From Vibrio breoganii (GTDB lineage: Bacteria; Pseudomonadota; Gammaproteobacteria; Enterobacterales; Vibrionaceae): a DNA stretch of 64,000 nucleotides. Under the pieces are notes generated by a model. It did not search any database and was not told the DNA's origin. It saw nothing but the letters and a program-made list of their open reading frames with translations. How positions within the stretch are numbered: position 1 is the first letter of the stretch; every line of letters starts with the position of its first letter. A program made the translations under genes and the position numbers. The stretch lies in contig NZ_CP016177.1 in the NCBI RefSeq assembly GCF_001677275.1, positions 62,001 through 126,000 of the forward strand, in the 5' to 3' direction. Shown here in pieces: positions 1 through 8,896 of this stretch.

Positions 1-80
1 TTCTTTGCGGCAGGCGAAGCTGGAACGGGTTCACTCTTGTTAACTTTGTTGTCGTCATCGAGTTTTTTATCGTCAGTCAT
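1..80 (-). CDS. hemX: HemX N-terminus (partial, runs off left edge)
   Basis: The minus strand opens an ATG at 78-80 one base after the hemD stop. The 26 visible residues start MTDDKKLDDDNKVNKSEP and are acidic, Lys- and Pro-rich, like the cytoplasmic N-terminus of the HemX membrane protein. HemX is the gene normally following hemD in the hemCDX operon. The translation has no stop before the window edge. HemX is a single-pass inner-membrane protein of uncertain function, formerly annotated as a uroporphyrinogen III methyltransferase. Identity rests mainly on operon position. Confidence 0.75.
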   Translation of the reverse strand, partial: MTDDKKLDDDNKVNKSEPVPASPAAK

Positions 81-81
81 T

Positions 82-825
82 TTATTTTCCTATGTAATTC
101 GCCTGAATGCTGTCAATGATGGCTTGATTGGATGCACCCTTGATATTGTGAACTTGAGTAAAGCCTAATTGTAAGGCTAAGTTAGCGACTCTTTCACTGG
201 GAACCATCAACTGTAAAGAGTGTAACCAATTTTTAGATTGGGTAGGTATTTGTTGTGCAAAGAATTTTAATTGTTCGAAGCTGGTAACAATCAGAGTGTC
301 TACCCCATCGAGTTGCCATTGTATAACTCGGCTCTCACCATCAAAGTTTAGCCATTGACGCTGATAGCTCTCAACATAGACCACATCCGCTCCAGTTTGT
401 TGCAAGCTTTCGAAAAGCATTTCCCGCCCACTTTCACCTCTCAGTATGCTTACCTTTTTACCTTTTAGATCATAGGAAGACAAAAGCCCCAATAACCCCT
501 CGGTGTCTTCCGACTTGGGTGATCTGACAGTGAGATGAGTGCATGAACGTAAATAAGTCGCTGTTTTACTGCCAACCGCAAGGTACTGAGCTGCTATCGG
601 CCAGTTCTGACTTTGCTTAGCTAGGATTTCGTTGGTGTAGTGAACGGCTGGCTGGCTGACGGCGATAACCACCTCTGAGTGAGATAGATGATCTAAGGTA
701 TGAAGCGGAGGTTGGGACTTCTGAAATGAAACAACGGGGCAGTAGCTTGCTACTACCCCTATATTGCATAAGGCATCACATAGTTCTTTGGCCGAAGGTT
801 GAGGTCGAACTATAAGTGCCTTCAT
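82..825 (-). CDS. hemD: Uroporphyrinogen-III synthase
   Basis: This 247-residue protein cyclises hydroxymethylbilane with inversion of ring D to give uroporphyrinogen III, the branch point for haem, sirohaem and cobalamin. It has the length and weakly conserved two-lobed pattern of HemD: N-terminal ALIVRPQP, a mid-protein GKKVSILRGESGRE and a C-terminal VPSERVANLALQLGF. It lies 5 bp downstream of hemC and 1 bp before hemX on the minus strand, so the three are surely co-transcribed. HemD is poorly conserved in sequence, and the operon context strengthens the call. Confidence 0.93.
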   Translation of the reverse strand: MKALIVRPQPSAKELCDALCNIGVVASYCPVVSFQKSQPPLHTLDHLSHSEVVIAVSQPAVHYTNEILAKQSQNWPIAAQYLAVGSKTATYLRSCTHLTVRSPKSEDTEGLLGLLSSYDLKGKKVSILRGESGREMLFESLQQTGADVVYVESYQRQWLNFDGESRVIQWQLDGVDTLIVTSFEQLKFFAQQIPTQSKNWLHSLQLMVPSERVANLALQLGFTQVHNIKGASNQAIIDSIQANYIGK

Positions 826-830
826 TGGAA

Positions 831-1766
831 TTAGGCCTGATTGTACACTTCGCTAAGAATTTCTTTTGCCCCCGAAGCAAGCAGTTCCTGCGCTAGTTCT
901 TCACCCATCGCGATCGCTTGCGAGCGTTCTCCTCGGGTTTCAGCTCTGATAATCTCGGTACCGTCTGGCTTACCCACTAAACCTCTGAGGTAGAGTTGAT
1001 TGTCTGGAGTAATCACGCAGTAACTACCGATAGGTACCTGACAGCCACCTTCAAGGGCGAGGTTCATCGCGCGCTCAGCGGAAACACGATCAGAGGTATC
1101 GGTATGATTTAGGGGTTTAATGAGTTCTAGAACGCGCTCGTCATCAAGGCGGCACTCTATGCCTACAGCGCCTTGTCCTACCGCAGGAAGAGAAGACTCA
1201 GGCTCAATATAGCTTTGAATACGCTCTTCCATTTCTAAGCGCTTTAGTCCTGCTGCGGCTAAGATAATGGCGTCGTACTGCCCATCATCTAGCTTGCCCA
1301 AGCGAGTGCCTACGTTACCTCTTAATTCTTTGATGACAAGATCAGGTCTGGCTGCGCTAATTTGACACTGTCGGCGAAGGCTACACGTACCGACGATAGC
1401 GCCTTGAGGCAACTCATCAACGGATTGATAGGTATTGGAAACGAAAGCGTCTCTAGGGTCTTCTCGTTCACAGATAACCGCTAAGCCTAGCCCCTCAGGG
1501 AAATCGACAGGAACGTCCTTCATTGAATGAACGGCAATATCTGCGCGCTTCTCTAGCATGGCCACTTCAAGCTCTTTAACAAACAAGCCCTTTCCACCTA
1601 CTTTAGCTAGCGGCGTATCAAGGATGATGTCGCCTTTGGTTACCATGGTCACCAGTTCAACATCTAGGTCAGGGTGAATCTCTTCTAAGCGAGATTTAAC
1701 GTAGTGAGCTTGCCACAATGCAAGTGGGCTTTTGCGAGTCGCAATTCGAAGAGTTTGTTTTGACAT
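831..1766 (-). CDS. hemC: Hydroxymethylbilane synthase (porphobilinogen deaminase)
   Basis: HemC polymerises four porphobilinogens into hydroxymethylbilane in the cytoplasm. The 311-residue protein has the family's usual length. It shows the N-terminal [14 protein letters not shown], the substrate-binding KDVP and GTCSLRR segments, and the C-terminal [10 protein letters not shown] whose Cys anchors the dipyrromethane cofactor. It is first in the minus-strand hemC-hemD-hemX operon. It is transcribed away from cyaA, with a 332-bp divergent promoter region between them. Confidence 0.97.
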   Translation of the reverse strand: MSKQTLRIATRKSPLALWQAHYVKSRLEEIHPDLDVELVTMVTKGDIILDTPLAKVGGKGLFVKELEVAMLEKRADIAVHSMKDVPVDFPEGLGLAVICEREDPRDAFVSNTYQSVDELPQGAIVGTCSLRRQCQISAARPDLVIKELRGNVGTRLGKLDDGQYDAIILAAAGLKRLEMEERIQSYIEPESSLPAVGQGAVGIECRLDDERVLELIKPLNHTDTSDRVSAERAMNLALEGGCQVPIGSYCVITPDNQLYLRGLVGKPDGTEIIRAETRGERSQAIAMGEELAQELLASGAKEILSEVYNQA

Positions 1767-1881
1767 AATAAAGGCAACAAAATGAGAGATAGCCTGATTC
1801 TATCACTGCTAGATATAAATTTTCAGCGAGTAGAGATAGGCTTAATGGTGCTAACTCACATAATGTTAAGTTTTCTATGCA

Positions 1882-1901
1882 TATGTGATGCTAATCACGC
1901 C
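1882..1901. promoter_or_regulatory. Probable CRP site between hemC and cyaA
   Basis: TGTGA at 1884-1888 and TCACG at 1895-1899 are separated by six bases. This matches the CRP consensus TGTGA-N6-TCACA at 9 of 10 core positions. It lies about 200 bp upstream of the cyaA start and about 120 bp upstream of hemC. In enteric bacteria cAMP-CRP represses cyaA, so autoregulation is the simplest reading. The transcription start is not known from sequence. Confidence 0.72.
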
Positions 1902-1966
1902 GTTTAGGTCATACTGATCGCATTTGTGTGACCTTTATAATCTTTGAGTTATTCTGCCAACTTAGC

Positions 1967-1984
1967 TGTCACTGAAAGGTGACA
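1967..1984. promoter_or_regulatory. Perfect 6-6-6 inverted repeat upstream of cyaA
   Basis: TGTCAC and GTGACA flank a six-base spacer 115 bp upstream of the cyaA start and 67 bp downstream of the CRP site. It could be a dimeric repressor operator or, if transcribed, a short hairpin in the cyaA leader. I do not recognise the binding protein. Confidence 0.4.
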
Positions 1985-2098
1985 ATGGGTGATTTTCTTT
2001 ACCTAATAACTAAAAAGTGTTAGATTGGTCACGTTTTGTAGGGTTTTAGTTTAAAATTAAAGCGTCCTTACTTTTATTTCTTTGTTTGGGAAGTTGAC

Positions 2099-4621
2099 TT
2101 GCAAGCATATACTCGCACATTAATCGCTAGGCTCGATTCGCTGAATGAACAGCGTAAACATCGTGCACTAGACATGATGGATGCTCAAGGTAAGCAAGTA
2201 TTTTCACTCATCCCGCTTTTGCTTCATTACAACCATCCAGCTTTACCTGGGTATATCTCTAATGATGTCCCACAAGGCGTCTTCGATTTTTCTGCTGACC
2301 CTGAACAACGCCAATTTCTCGACAGTTGCGCTCGTTCAACAGGGGAAGAGATCTCAGCTCCTACCAATATCGACATTCTAGCTCTGTACACCATGGGAAG
2401 TACTTCTTCCATTGGCCAGAGTCTGACTAGCGATCTTGATATTTGGGTATGTATCTCTCCTGAGATGCCAGCAGAAAAGCGAAGTGTACTGGCCAACAAG
2501 TGTCTCAGAATTACAGACTGGGCACAGCAACAGGGTATCGAAGCAAACTTTTTCTTGATGGACGACCAGCGATTCAAGCAGTCCAACAAGAGTGAAGCAA
2601 TGACAGGGGATAATTGTGGCTCTTCTCAACACATGCTGCTTTTGGATGAGTTCTACCGTTCCGCTATGCGTATGGCAGGTCAACGCCTGTTGTGGAGCAT
2701 CGTGCCTCCTGAAATGGAAGAGTGCTATGAGCAGTACGTACTAGAGTTATGCAACAGTGGAGAGATCGACTGCAGTGAATGGCTCGATTTTGGACAGCTT
2801 AACAAAATCCCAGCAGAAGAGTATTTCGGCTCTAGCCTTTGGCAATTGTTCAAAAGTATAGATTCGCCTTACAAATCAGTACTGAAAGCTATCCTGCTTG
2901 AGGCCTATTCGTGGGAATATCCGCAGACCCAACTTTTAAGTATTGATACCAAACGTAGATTCTTTGCACACGAGCCCGACCTTTACGGTATGGACGCTTA
3001 CTATGCGATGCTAGAAAAGGTCACTCGATACTTGCAAAGAATCGGTGACCAAGCTCGTCTTGATCTTGTGCGTCGTTGTTTCTATTTGAAAACCCACGAG
3101 AAAATATCGCAACAGCCTAAACTTGGCTCGGTCTCTTGGCGTCGCAAGGCGATGCAGCAGCTGACCTTGAGCTGGGGCTGGAACGAGCAGGATATTTTTG
3201 AACTTGATACGCGTCGTGACTGGAAGGTCGAGCGTGTTAAGGGTGTGCATCATAATCTGCTTGATGCCTTGATGGAAAGTTACCGTAATCTGATCCAGTT
3301 TGCGCGTCGCAACGACATCACCTCGGTAATTAGCCCGCAGGATATCTCTATTCTTGCGCGTAAGCTTTACGCTGCCTTTGAGGTGTTGCCGGGCAAGGTT
3401 ACCTTGCTTAACCAGCAAATTTCTCCTGACCTACATGAGCCAGATTTGAGCTTTATTCAGGTGGAAGAAGGGCGTAGTAATGCTGAAGGTTGGTATTTAT
3501 ACAAACAACCTTTAACGCCAGAACGCATTATTGGTCAATCGCCAATTGAGCATCACACGTCGCTAAGTAAGCTAGTTGCATGGTCATTCTTTAATGGATT
3601 GATCACTGAATCTACACGCCTGCATTCTGTTGTTCGCAGCGCTGATATCGACATCGATAAGCTGTATCAGATGGTGAGTGACCTAAGAAACACCTTCTCA
3701 CTGCGTAAACGTCGCCCTACTATGGAGGCGCTTGCAAGCCCTTGTGAGATAAGCCAGTTGGCAATGTTCATCAACCTTGAGAATGATCCAACTGAAAAGC
3801 TAAGTCCACGCCAAGCTAAAAAAGACTGTCGCAATGTGAATCTGTTCTCTTGTGGTACAGATGCAACGAGTATGATTGGCAGTGTCGATCTGGTGTATCG
3901 AAATTCATGGCATGAAGTGCGTACTCTGCACTTCCGTGGTGAAACCAGTATTCTTGATGCCCTTAAAACGATTTTAGGTAAGATGCACCAAGATGCTTTG
4001 CATCCTGAGTCTGTGGATGTGTTTAGCTACAGTAAAAACTTCCGCGGTTTGATGCGTAATACCGTTTACCAACTCCTTGCTGAATGTATTGAGCTAAGGC
4101 TCAAGCCTGTTGAGCAAGAGAAGCGTCGTCGCTTTAAAGCTATTGGCGTTGGTAGCAAGATGTATGGCTTGTTCTTTGAGCGTCGTGGTGTTTCTGTGCA
4201 GACGCTAGAAAATTCTGTAGAATTTTATCAAAGCATCTCAACCAATAAGCTTACCGGTTCACCGTTAGATAAACTGGATAAAGAAAAAGACTTCTCGCTT
4301 CCTGACGTTATTGATGGCTTTGCTAGTGAGGGACTTATTCAGTTCTTCTTCGAAGACACCGAAGATGGTTTCAATATCTACGTGTTGGATGAAAATAACG
4401 CCGCAGAGGCCTATCACAGATACAGCCATGATAAGAACGAAGTGGTGAGTGAAGTGAATAACTTCTACACCAACGGCTTAAATCGTGCCGGTGCGAAGGC
4501 AAACTTTAATTTGCCTCAGTACTATCAAATTATTCATCAGCACGATCAAGATAGCTTCATCGTGCCGTATCGTAGTGATAGCGAACTCCACTCCACCCCA
4601 TCTGCTGTGGTGGGCATCTAG
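2099..4621 (+). CDS. cyaA: Class I adenylate cyclase
   Basis: Makes cAMP, the ligand of CRP, in the cytoplasm. The 840-residue length matches enterobacterial/Vibrio class I cyclases, with the catalytic half at the N-terminus (GSTSSIGQSLTSDLDIWVC is the nucleotidyltransferase-like core) and a regulatory C-terminal half. The start is TTG at 2099, as in E. coli cyaA, where the weak codon limits synthesis. A modest GGGAAG lies five bases upstream. No other in-frame start gives the conserved N-terminus (QAYTRTLIARLDSLNEQR). It is divergent from hemC and followed by convergent cyaY. Confidence 0.97.
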   Translation: MQAYTRTLIARLDSLNEQRKHRALDMMDAQGKQVFSLIPLLLHYNHPALPGYISNDVPQGVFDFSADPEQRQFLDSCARSTGEEISAPTNIDILALYTMGSTSSIGQSLTSDLDIWVCISPEMPAEKRSVLANKCLRITDWAQQQGIEANFFLMDDQRFKQSNKSEAMTGDNCGSSQHMLLLDEFYRSAMRMAGQRLLWSIVPPEMEECYEQYVLELCNSGEIDCSEWLDFGQLNKIPAEEYFGSSLWQLFKSIDSPYKSVLKAILLEAYSWEYPQTQLLSIDTKRRFFAHEPDLYGMDAYYAMLEKVTRYLQRIGDQARLDLVRRCFYLKTHEKISQQPKLGSVSWRRKAMQQLTLSWGWNEQDIFELDTRRDWKVERVKGVHHNLLDALMESYRNLIQFARRNDITSVISPQDISILARKLYAAFEVLPGKVTLLNQQISPDLHEPDLSFIQVEEGRSNAEGWYLYKQPLTPERIIGQSPIEHHTSLSKLVAWSFFNGLITESTRLHSVVRSADIDIDKLYQMVSDLRNTFSLRKRRPTMEALASPCEISQLAMFINLENDPTEKLSPRQAKKDCRNVNLFSCGTDATSMIGSVDLVYRNSWHEVRTLHFRGETSILDALKTILGKMHQDALHPESVDVFSYSKNFRGLMRNTVYQLLAECIELRLKPVEQEKRRRFKAIGVGSKMYGLFFERRGVSVQTLENSVEFYQSISTNKLTGSPLDKLDKEKDFSLPDVIDGFASEGLIQFFFEDTEDGFNIYVLDENNAAEAYHRYSHDKNEVVSEVNNFYTNGLNRAGAKANFNLPQYYQIIHQHDQDSFIVPYRSDSELHSTPSAVVGI

Positions 4622-4631
4622 TGGCTAACAG

Positions 4632-4650
4632 GCTGGGTTTTATACCCAGT
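4632..4650. terminator. Short hairpin at the cyaA/cyaY convergence
   Basis: CTGGGT (4633-4638) pairs with ACCCAG (4644-4649) around a five-base loop. It sits just past the cyaA stop and overlaps the last codons of the convergent cyaY. There is no clean T-run, so this is at best a weak bidirectional terminator. Confidence 0.35.
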
Positions 4651-4954
4651 CTATCTCTTCGCCCGCTTGCTTTTCGCATTCCGCTTTAACCAACGCCATT
4701 AGCTCAAAGCCTGTCTTAGAGCAGATCCAAGCACCCTCTTGCATAGAAAAATGATATCCGCCCGATTTAGAGGCTAACCAGATCTCACGCATTGGCTCTT
4801 GCTTATTGATGATGATTTGAGTGCGGTCTTCAAACTCTAATGTCATCACGTTGCCCGATGTTTCAAAATCGATATCAGCGCCAGAATCTTCTATCGCTTG
4901 CTCAATATTTGTTAGTTGCTCATCAGCCAATTGGTGAAACTCACTGTCCTTCAT
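4640..4954 (-). CDS. cyaY: Frataxin-like iron-sulfur protein CyaY
   Basis: CyaY binds iron and modulates the IscS/IscU iron-sulfur assembly machine. The 104-residue protein has the family length, an acidic first helix (EFHQLADEQLTNIEQAIEDSGADIDFE) and the strand motif LANSSGG-like region seen here as IWLASKSGGYHF, followed by a Trp (GAWIC). It is convergent with cyaA and divergent from lptM, the standard gamma-proteobacterial arrangement. Confidence 0.96.
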   Translation of the reverse strand: MKDSEFHQLADEQLTNIEQAIEDSGADIDFETSGNVMTLEFEDRTQIIINKQEPMREIWLASKSGGYHFSMQEGAWICSKTGFELMALVKAECEKQAGEEIDWV

Positions 4955-5027
4955 GCATAGTTCCTATTGCTTTTCTTAATGGTGGTGCGATTATAGAGGC
5001 AAGGTCAAATATATCACCAACATCATC

Positions 5028-5153
5028 ATGAAAAAAATTATCTCGCTATTGTGTTTGGGTTCGACACTACTTTTGGCCGGCTGCGGTCAAACAGGCCCTT
5101 TGTATATGCCGAACGATGCAGGTCAAGAAACACCTGAGCAGCCCGCGCAGTAG
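5028..5153 (+). CDS. lptM: LPS translocon maturation lipoprotein LptM (YifL)
   Basis: A 41-residue lipoprotein. Lys-Lys and a hydrophobic stretch lead to the lipobox LLAGC, followed directly by GQTGPLYMP. That is the conserved LptM signature, and the rest is a short Pro/Gln/Glu tail. In E. coli LptM promotes correct disulfide formation in the LptDE outer-membrane LPS translocon. The ATG at 5028 is preceded only by weak Shine-Dalgarno bases. It lies 22 bp upstream of lysA and is probably co-transcribed with lysA-dapF. It is too short for many gene tracks. Confidence 0.9.
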   Translation: MKKIISLLCLGSTLLLAGCGQTGPLYMPNDAGQETPEQPAQ

Positions 5154-5175
5154 TTATTGAAGAAAGGAAAAAATC

Positions 5176-6429
5176 TTGGATTATTTTAATTATCAGGAAG
5201 ATGGTCAGCTTTGGGCTGAAGGGGTTCCCCTGACCCAGGTTGCACAACAATTTGGTACTCCAACTTACGTATATTCTCGCGCTACCTTAGAGCGTCACTG
5301 GAATGCTTTCGATCAGTCCGTTGGTGATTTTCCTCACTTGGTTTGTTATGCAGTTAAAGCCAACTCTAATCTGGGCGTATTGAATGCGTTGGCAAGATTG
5401 GGTTCAGGCTTTGATATTGTGTCACTAGGTGAGCTTGAGCGTGTTGTTGCCGCCGGTGGCGATCCATCGAAAGTGGTATTTTCGGGCGTGGGTAAAACGG
5501 CTGAAGAGATCAAGCGAGCGCTTGAGCTTAATATTAAATGCTTCAATGTAGAGTCAGAGCCTGAATTGGAACGCATTAATCAGGTGGCAGGAGAGTGTGG
5601 CACACAAGCCCCCGTTTCTCTGCGTATTAACCCTGACGTTGATGCTAAGACTCACCCATACATCTCAACGGGCTTACGTGATAACAAATTTGGTATCGCT
5701 TTTGATCAAGCACCGCGTGTGTATCAACTCGCTCAGCAGATGCCTCATCTGAATGTTGTTGGGATTGATTGCCACATCGGTTCTCAGTTAACCGACCTCG
5801 ACCCTTTTATCGATGCAGTCGATCGCCTTCTTGGCTTGATTGATAACCTGAAAGCACAGGGCATCAATATTAAGCACCTTGATGTAGGTGGTGGCTTGGG
5901 CGTGGTTTATCGTGATGAAATGCCTCCTCAGCCTTCGGACTATGCAAAAGCATTACTGGCTCGTTTACATAACCACCCTAATATCGAATTGATTTTTGAA
6001 CCGGGTCGAGCGATCGCGGCTAACGCAGGTGTGCTGCTGACCAAGGTTGAATTCCTGAAGCATACTGAACACAAAAACTTCGCTATTATTGATGCAGCAA
6101 TGAATGACCTTATGCGTCCGGCGCTATATCAAGCGTGGCAAGATATTGTGCCTTTGCTACCAAGAGAAGGTGAGCCAACGACTTATGACCTGGTTGGCCC
6201 TGTATGCGAAACAGGAGACTTCTTGGGTAAAGATCGCAACCTTGTGCTAGAACAAGGCGATCTCCTAGCAGTGCGCTCTGCTGGGGCTTATGGGTTTACT
6301 ATGTCCTCAAACTATAACTCTCGCCCACGTGTTGCCGAGATTATGGTGGATGGCGATATGCTACACCTCATTCGTCAACGTGAGAGCGTTGAAAGCTTAT
6401 GGCAGCTAGAAAGCACATTACCGGAGTAA
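5176..6429 (+). CDS. lysA: Diaminopimelate decarboxylase
   Basis: Converts meso-diaminopimelate to L-lysine, a PLP enzyme of fold type III. The 417-residue protein shows the PLP lysine in CYAVKANSN, HIGSQ, the phosphate-binding GGGLGV, the EPGRAI segment, and the active-site GPVCETGD from the partner subunit. The start is TTG at 5176, after AGGAAA. This gives the conserved N-terminus DYFNYQEDGQLWAEGV, and no ATG lies near. It heads the lysA-dapF-DUF484-xerC-yigB run, all closely spaced. Confidence 0.97.
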   Translation: MDYFNYQEDGQLWAEGVPLTQVAQQFGTPTYVYSRATLERHWNAFDQSVGDFPHLVCYAVKANSNLGVLNALARLGSGFDIVSLGELERVVAAGGDPSKVVFSGVGKTAEEIKRALELNIKCFNVESEPELERINQVAGECGTQAPVSLRINPDVDAKTHPYISTGLRDNKFGIAFDQAPRVYQLAQQMPHLNVVGIDCHIGSQLTDLDPFIDAVDRLLGLIDNLKAQGINIKHLDVGGGLGVVYRDEMPPQPSDYAKALLARLHNHPNIELIFEPGRAIAANAGVLLTKVEFLKHTEHKNFAIIDAAMNDLMRPALYQAWQDIVPLLPREGEPTTYDLVGPVCETGDFLGKDRNLVLEQGDLLAVRSAGAYGFTMSSNYNSRPRVAEIMVDGDMLHLIRQRESVESLWQLESTLPE

Positions 6430-6438
6430 TTGAACAGA

Positions 6439-7269
6439 ATGCATTTCCATTTCTCTAAAATGCACGGACTAGGCAACGACTTTATGGTCGTTGACTGCAT
6501 TACTCAAAATATATTCTTTTCGCCAGAATTGATTCGACGTCTTGCTGATCGCCATACGGGCGTGGGCTTCGATCAATTGTTGGTGGTTGAAGCGCCATAT
6601 GATCCAGAAACAGACTTTCACTACCGCATTTTTAACTCTGATGGCTCAGAGGTAGAGCAGTGTGGTAATGGCGCACGTTGCTTTGCACGGTTTGTGGCGA
6701 TGAAAGGCTTAACCAATAAATACAGCATTCGTGTGAGTACCAAGAAAGGCAAAATGGTCCTTAAGCTTACCGAAGGCGATTTGGTTCGAGTGAACATGGG
6801 CGTTCCTGAGCTTGAACCAAGTAAGATCCCATTTAAAGCTAAGCAAAAAGAGAAAACCTACATCTTAAGAGTGGGCCAACACACCCTGTTTTGTGGCTCC
6901 GTCAGCATGGGTAACCCTCATGTGGTGACGGTTGTCGATGATGTCGCAACAGCCAAGGTTGAAGAATTAGGGCCACTGCTTGAGTCTCATGAACGCTTCC
7001 CTGAGCGAGTTAACGCCGGGTTTATGCAAATTGTCGATAGGAACAATATTGCTCTTAGAGTCTACGAGCGCGGTGCTGGTGAAACTCAAGCTTGCGGAAG
7101 CGGTGCTTGTGCGGCAGTTGCGGTTGGTATTTTGCAAGGCTCATTAGATGAATCTGTGGAGGTTCAACTCACGGGCGGTAAGCTAACGGTCGAATGGGCA
7201 GGCCCAGGCGAACCGTTATACATGACGGGCAGTGCTACGCATGTATTTGATGGACAGATTAGCTGTTAA
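6439..7269 (+). CDS. dapF: Diaminopimelate epimerase
   Basis: Interconverts LL- and meso-diaminopimelate for lysine and peptidoglycan synthesis, using two cysteines without a cofactor. Both are visible, in EQCGNGARC and [11 protein letters not shown] start at ATG 6439 ([14 protein letters not shown]), giving 276 residues as in other vibrios. A TTG at 6430, right after the lysA stop and nearer a GGAG, would add three residues and cannot be excluded. It is translationally tight with lysA. Confidence 0.95.
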   Translation: MHFHFSKMHGLGNDFMVVDCITQNIFFSPELIRRLADRHTGVGFDQLLVVEAPYDPETDFHYRIFNSDGSEVEQCGNGARCFARFVAMKGLTNKYSIRVSTKKGKMVLKLTEGDLVRVNMGVPELEPSKIPFKAKQKEKTYILRVGQHTLFCGSVSMGNPHVVTVVDDVATAKVEELGPLLESHERFPERVNAGFMQIVDRNNIALRVYERGAGETQACGSGACAAVAVGILQGSLDESVEVQLTGGKLTVEWAGPGEPLYMTGSATHVFDGQISC

Positions 7270-7293
7270 TTGTTTGCTGAATAAGGATTAGTT

Positions 7294-7995
7294 TTGGACT
7301 CAACGGTAAAAGCGTTTCTTACCGCAACAGATGTAGAGCAGTTCTTGATGGATAACCCTGACTTCTTTGAAGGAAGGGAGTATCTCGTCGATTCATTAAG
7401 CATCCCTCACCAACAAGAGGGTGCAGTTTCTTTATTTGAGCTGCAACTGAGGCGTCAGCGTCAGCAGATGCAGACGATTGAGTCTGAGAAAGATGAGTTG
7501 TTGGCTCTAGTGGGTCGCAACGACCGAATTTTTCGCCATTTTATAGAGCTGGAACGACGCTCATTAATGGCGAACTCCGGTGAGAAGGTGATCAGCGCTA
7601 TTGAGCACAAGGCTCGAGAGATGGATCTTAAGGTCGTGGTGGGTGTCGTTGGGCACGTTAGCTCGCAAATGAGTATCAGCAAAGAGAACTGGTCTCGTTT
7701 TAAGGCTAAAAATATCGCAGATAGAGGTGCTTATCTGGGGCGACTTAAGCGCAGTGATCGTGAGCTGATTTTCTCTAAAGGAACCCCTGTATCTGAACTG
7801 GGCTCCTATGCGGTTATTTCATTTGAGCACCCTTACTTAGAAGGGTTTCTATGCTTTTGTAGTGAAGATGGCGGGCGCTTCCAGCCAAGCCAAGATACCC
7901 TATACTTGAGTCATCTCGCTATGGTTATAGCACACCAACTTTATCATCTAGAGTGGCAGAAGGTTCAAACGCTACATGCCCAATCCAACACCTAA
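7294..7995 (+). CDS. DUF484 family protein
   Basis: A 233-residue cytoplasmic protein of the DUF484 (YigA) family, GAF-like in its C-terminal half. The N-terminus VEQFLMDNPDFF followed by an arginine-rich coiled coil (ELQLRRQRQQMQTIESEKDELLALVGRND) is diagnostic. The start is TTG at 7294 with AAGGA eight bases upstream, the third TTG start in this cluster. Its last 20 bases overlap xerC. The family is conserved between dapF and xerC across gamma-proteobacteria. No biochemical role is established. Confidence 0.88.
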   Translation: MDSTVKAFLTATDVEQFLMDNPDFFEGREYLVDSLSIPHQQEGAVSLFELQLRRQRQQMQTIESEKDELLALVGRNDRIFRHFIELERRSLMANSGEKVISAIEHKAREMDLKVVVGVVGHVSSQMSISKENWSRFKAKNIADRGAYLGRLKRSDRELIFSKGTPVSELGSYAVISFEHPYLEGFLCFCSEDGGRFQPSQDTLYLSHLAMVIAHQLYHLEWQKVQTLHAQSNT

Positions 7996-8896
7996 AGCCT
8001 TTCAGGCTTGGATCGATTCGTTCATTGCTTATCTTCACAATGAGAGAGGAATGAGCGAACACACCCAGAGTAACTATCAAAGACAGCTATCCATCATTGC
8101 AGAGCAGCTAGTGAGCTTTGGCGTTGAGGGGTGGCAGCAGCTCGATATTGCGTGGGTAAGGCAGATTGCTGCCAAAGGCGCTCGCGAGGGACTAAAGCCC
8201 AATAGCTTAGCGACAAGGCTCTCTTGCTTGCGCAGCTTTTTGGACTACCTAGTGCTTAAAGGTGAGCTAACGGCCAATCCAGCCAAGGGTGTCAGCACCC
8301 CCAGAAATCATAAACGACTGCCGAAAAACCTCGATGTTGATGAAACAGGACAGCTATTGGATATCGATATGGATGATCCTCTGGCCATACGAGATAGAGC
8401 CATTATGGAACTGATGTACGGTACTGGAATGCGTCTATCTGAGCTGATTCAGCTCAATATAAGAGATGTGCAAAGCGATCGTGGTGAAATTCGCGTAATT
8501 GGTAAGGGCGATAAAGAGCGCATTGTTCCCTTTAGTGGTGAGGCGAAGCGCTGGATTCAGCTATGGCTGAAGGAGCGTCCAGCTCTGCTTAAAGCAGAAG
8601 ATGAAGCCTTGTTTATCTCTAAGAGGGGCACTCGTATTTCGCATAGAAATGTGCAAAAGCGTCTGTCTGAGTGGGGCATTAAGCAGGGGGTGTCTAGCCA
8701 TGTCACCCCCCATAAGCTAAGACATTCCTTTGCCACTCACATTTTAGAATCGAGCGGAAACCTGCGTGCGGTGCAGGAGATGCTGGGTCATGAGAGCCTA
8801 TCCACTACGCAAGTGTATACGCACTTGGACTTTCAACATCTAGCTCAAGCCTATGACAAGGCTCACCCTAGAGCGAAAAAGAAATCGGAGTCTTAA
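7976..8896 (+). CDS. xerC: Site-specific tyrosine recombinase XerC
   Basis: With XerD it resolves chromosome dimers at dif, and in vibrios it is also exploited by integrative filamentous phages. The 306-residue protein has an N-terminal SAM-like core-binding domain and a catalytic domain. Visible catalytic residues are Arg in GTGMRLSEL, Lys in GKGDKERIVP, His and Arg in HKLRHSFATH, His in LGHESLSTTQ and the nucleophile Tyr in VYTHLD. It overlaps the preceding gene by 20 bp and touches yigB at the stop/start. Confidence 0.97.
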   Translation: MPNPTPKAFQAWIDSFIAYLHNERGMSEHTQSNYQRQLSIIAEQLVSFGVEGWQQLDIAWVRQIAAKGAREGLKPNSLATRLSCLRSFLDYLVLKGELTANPAKGVSTPRNHKRLPKNLDVDETGQLLDIDMDDPLAIRDRAIMELMYGTGMRLSELIQLNIRDVQSDRGEIRVIGKGDKERIVPFSGEAKRWIQLWLKERPALLKAEDEALFISKRGTRISHRNVQKRLSEWGIKQGVSSHVTPHKLRHSFATHILESSGNLRAVQEMLGHESLSTTQVYTHLDFQHLAQAYDKAHPRAKKKSES

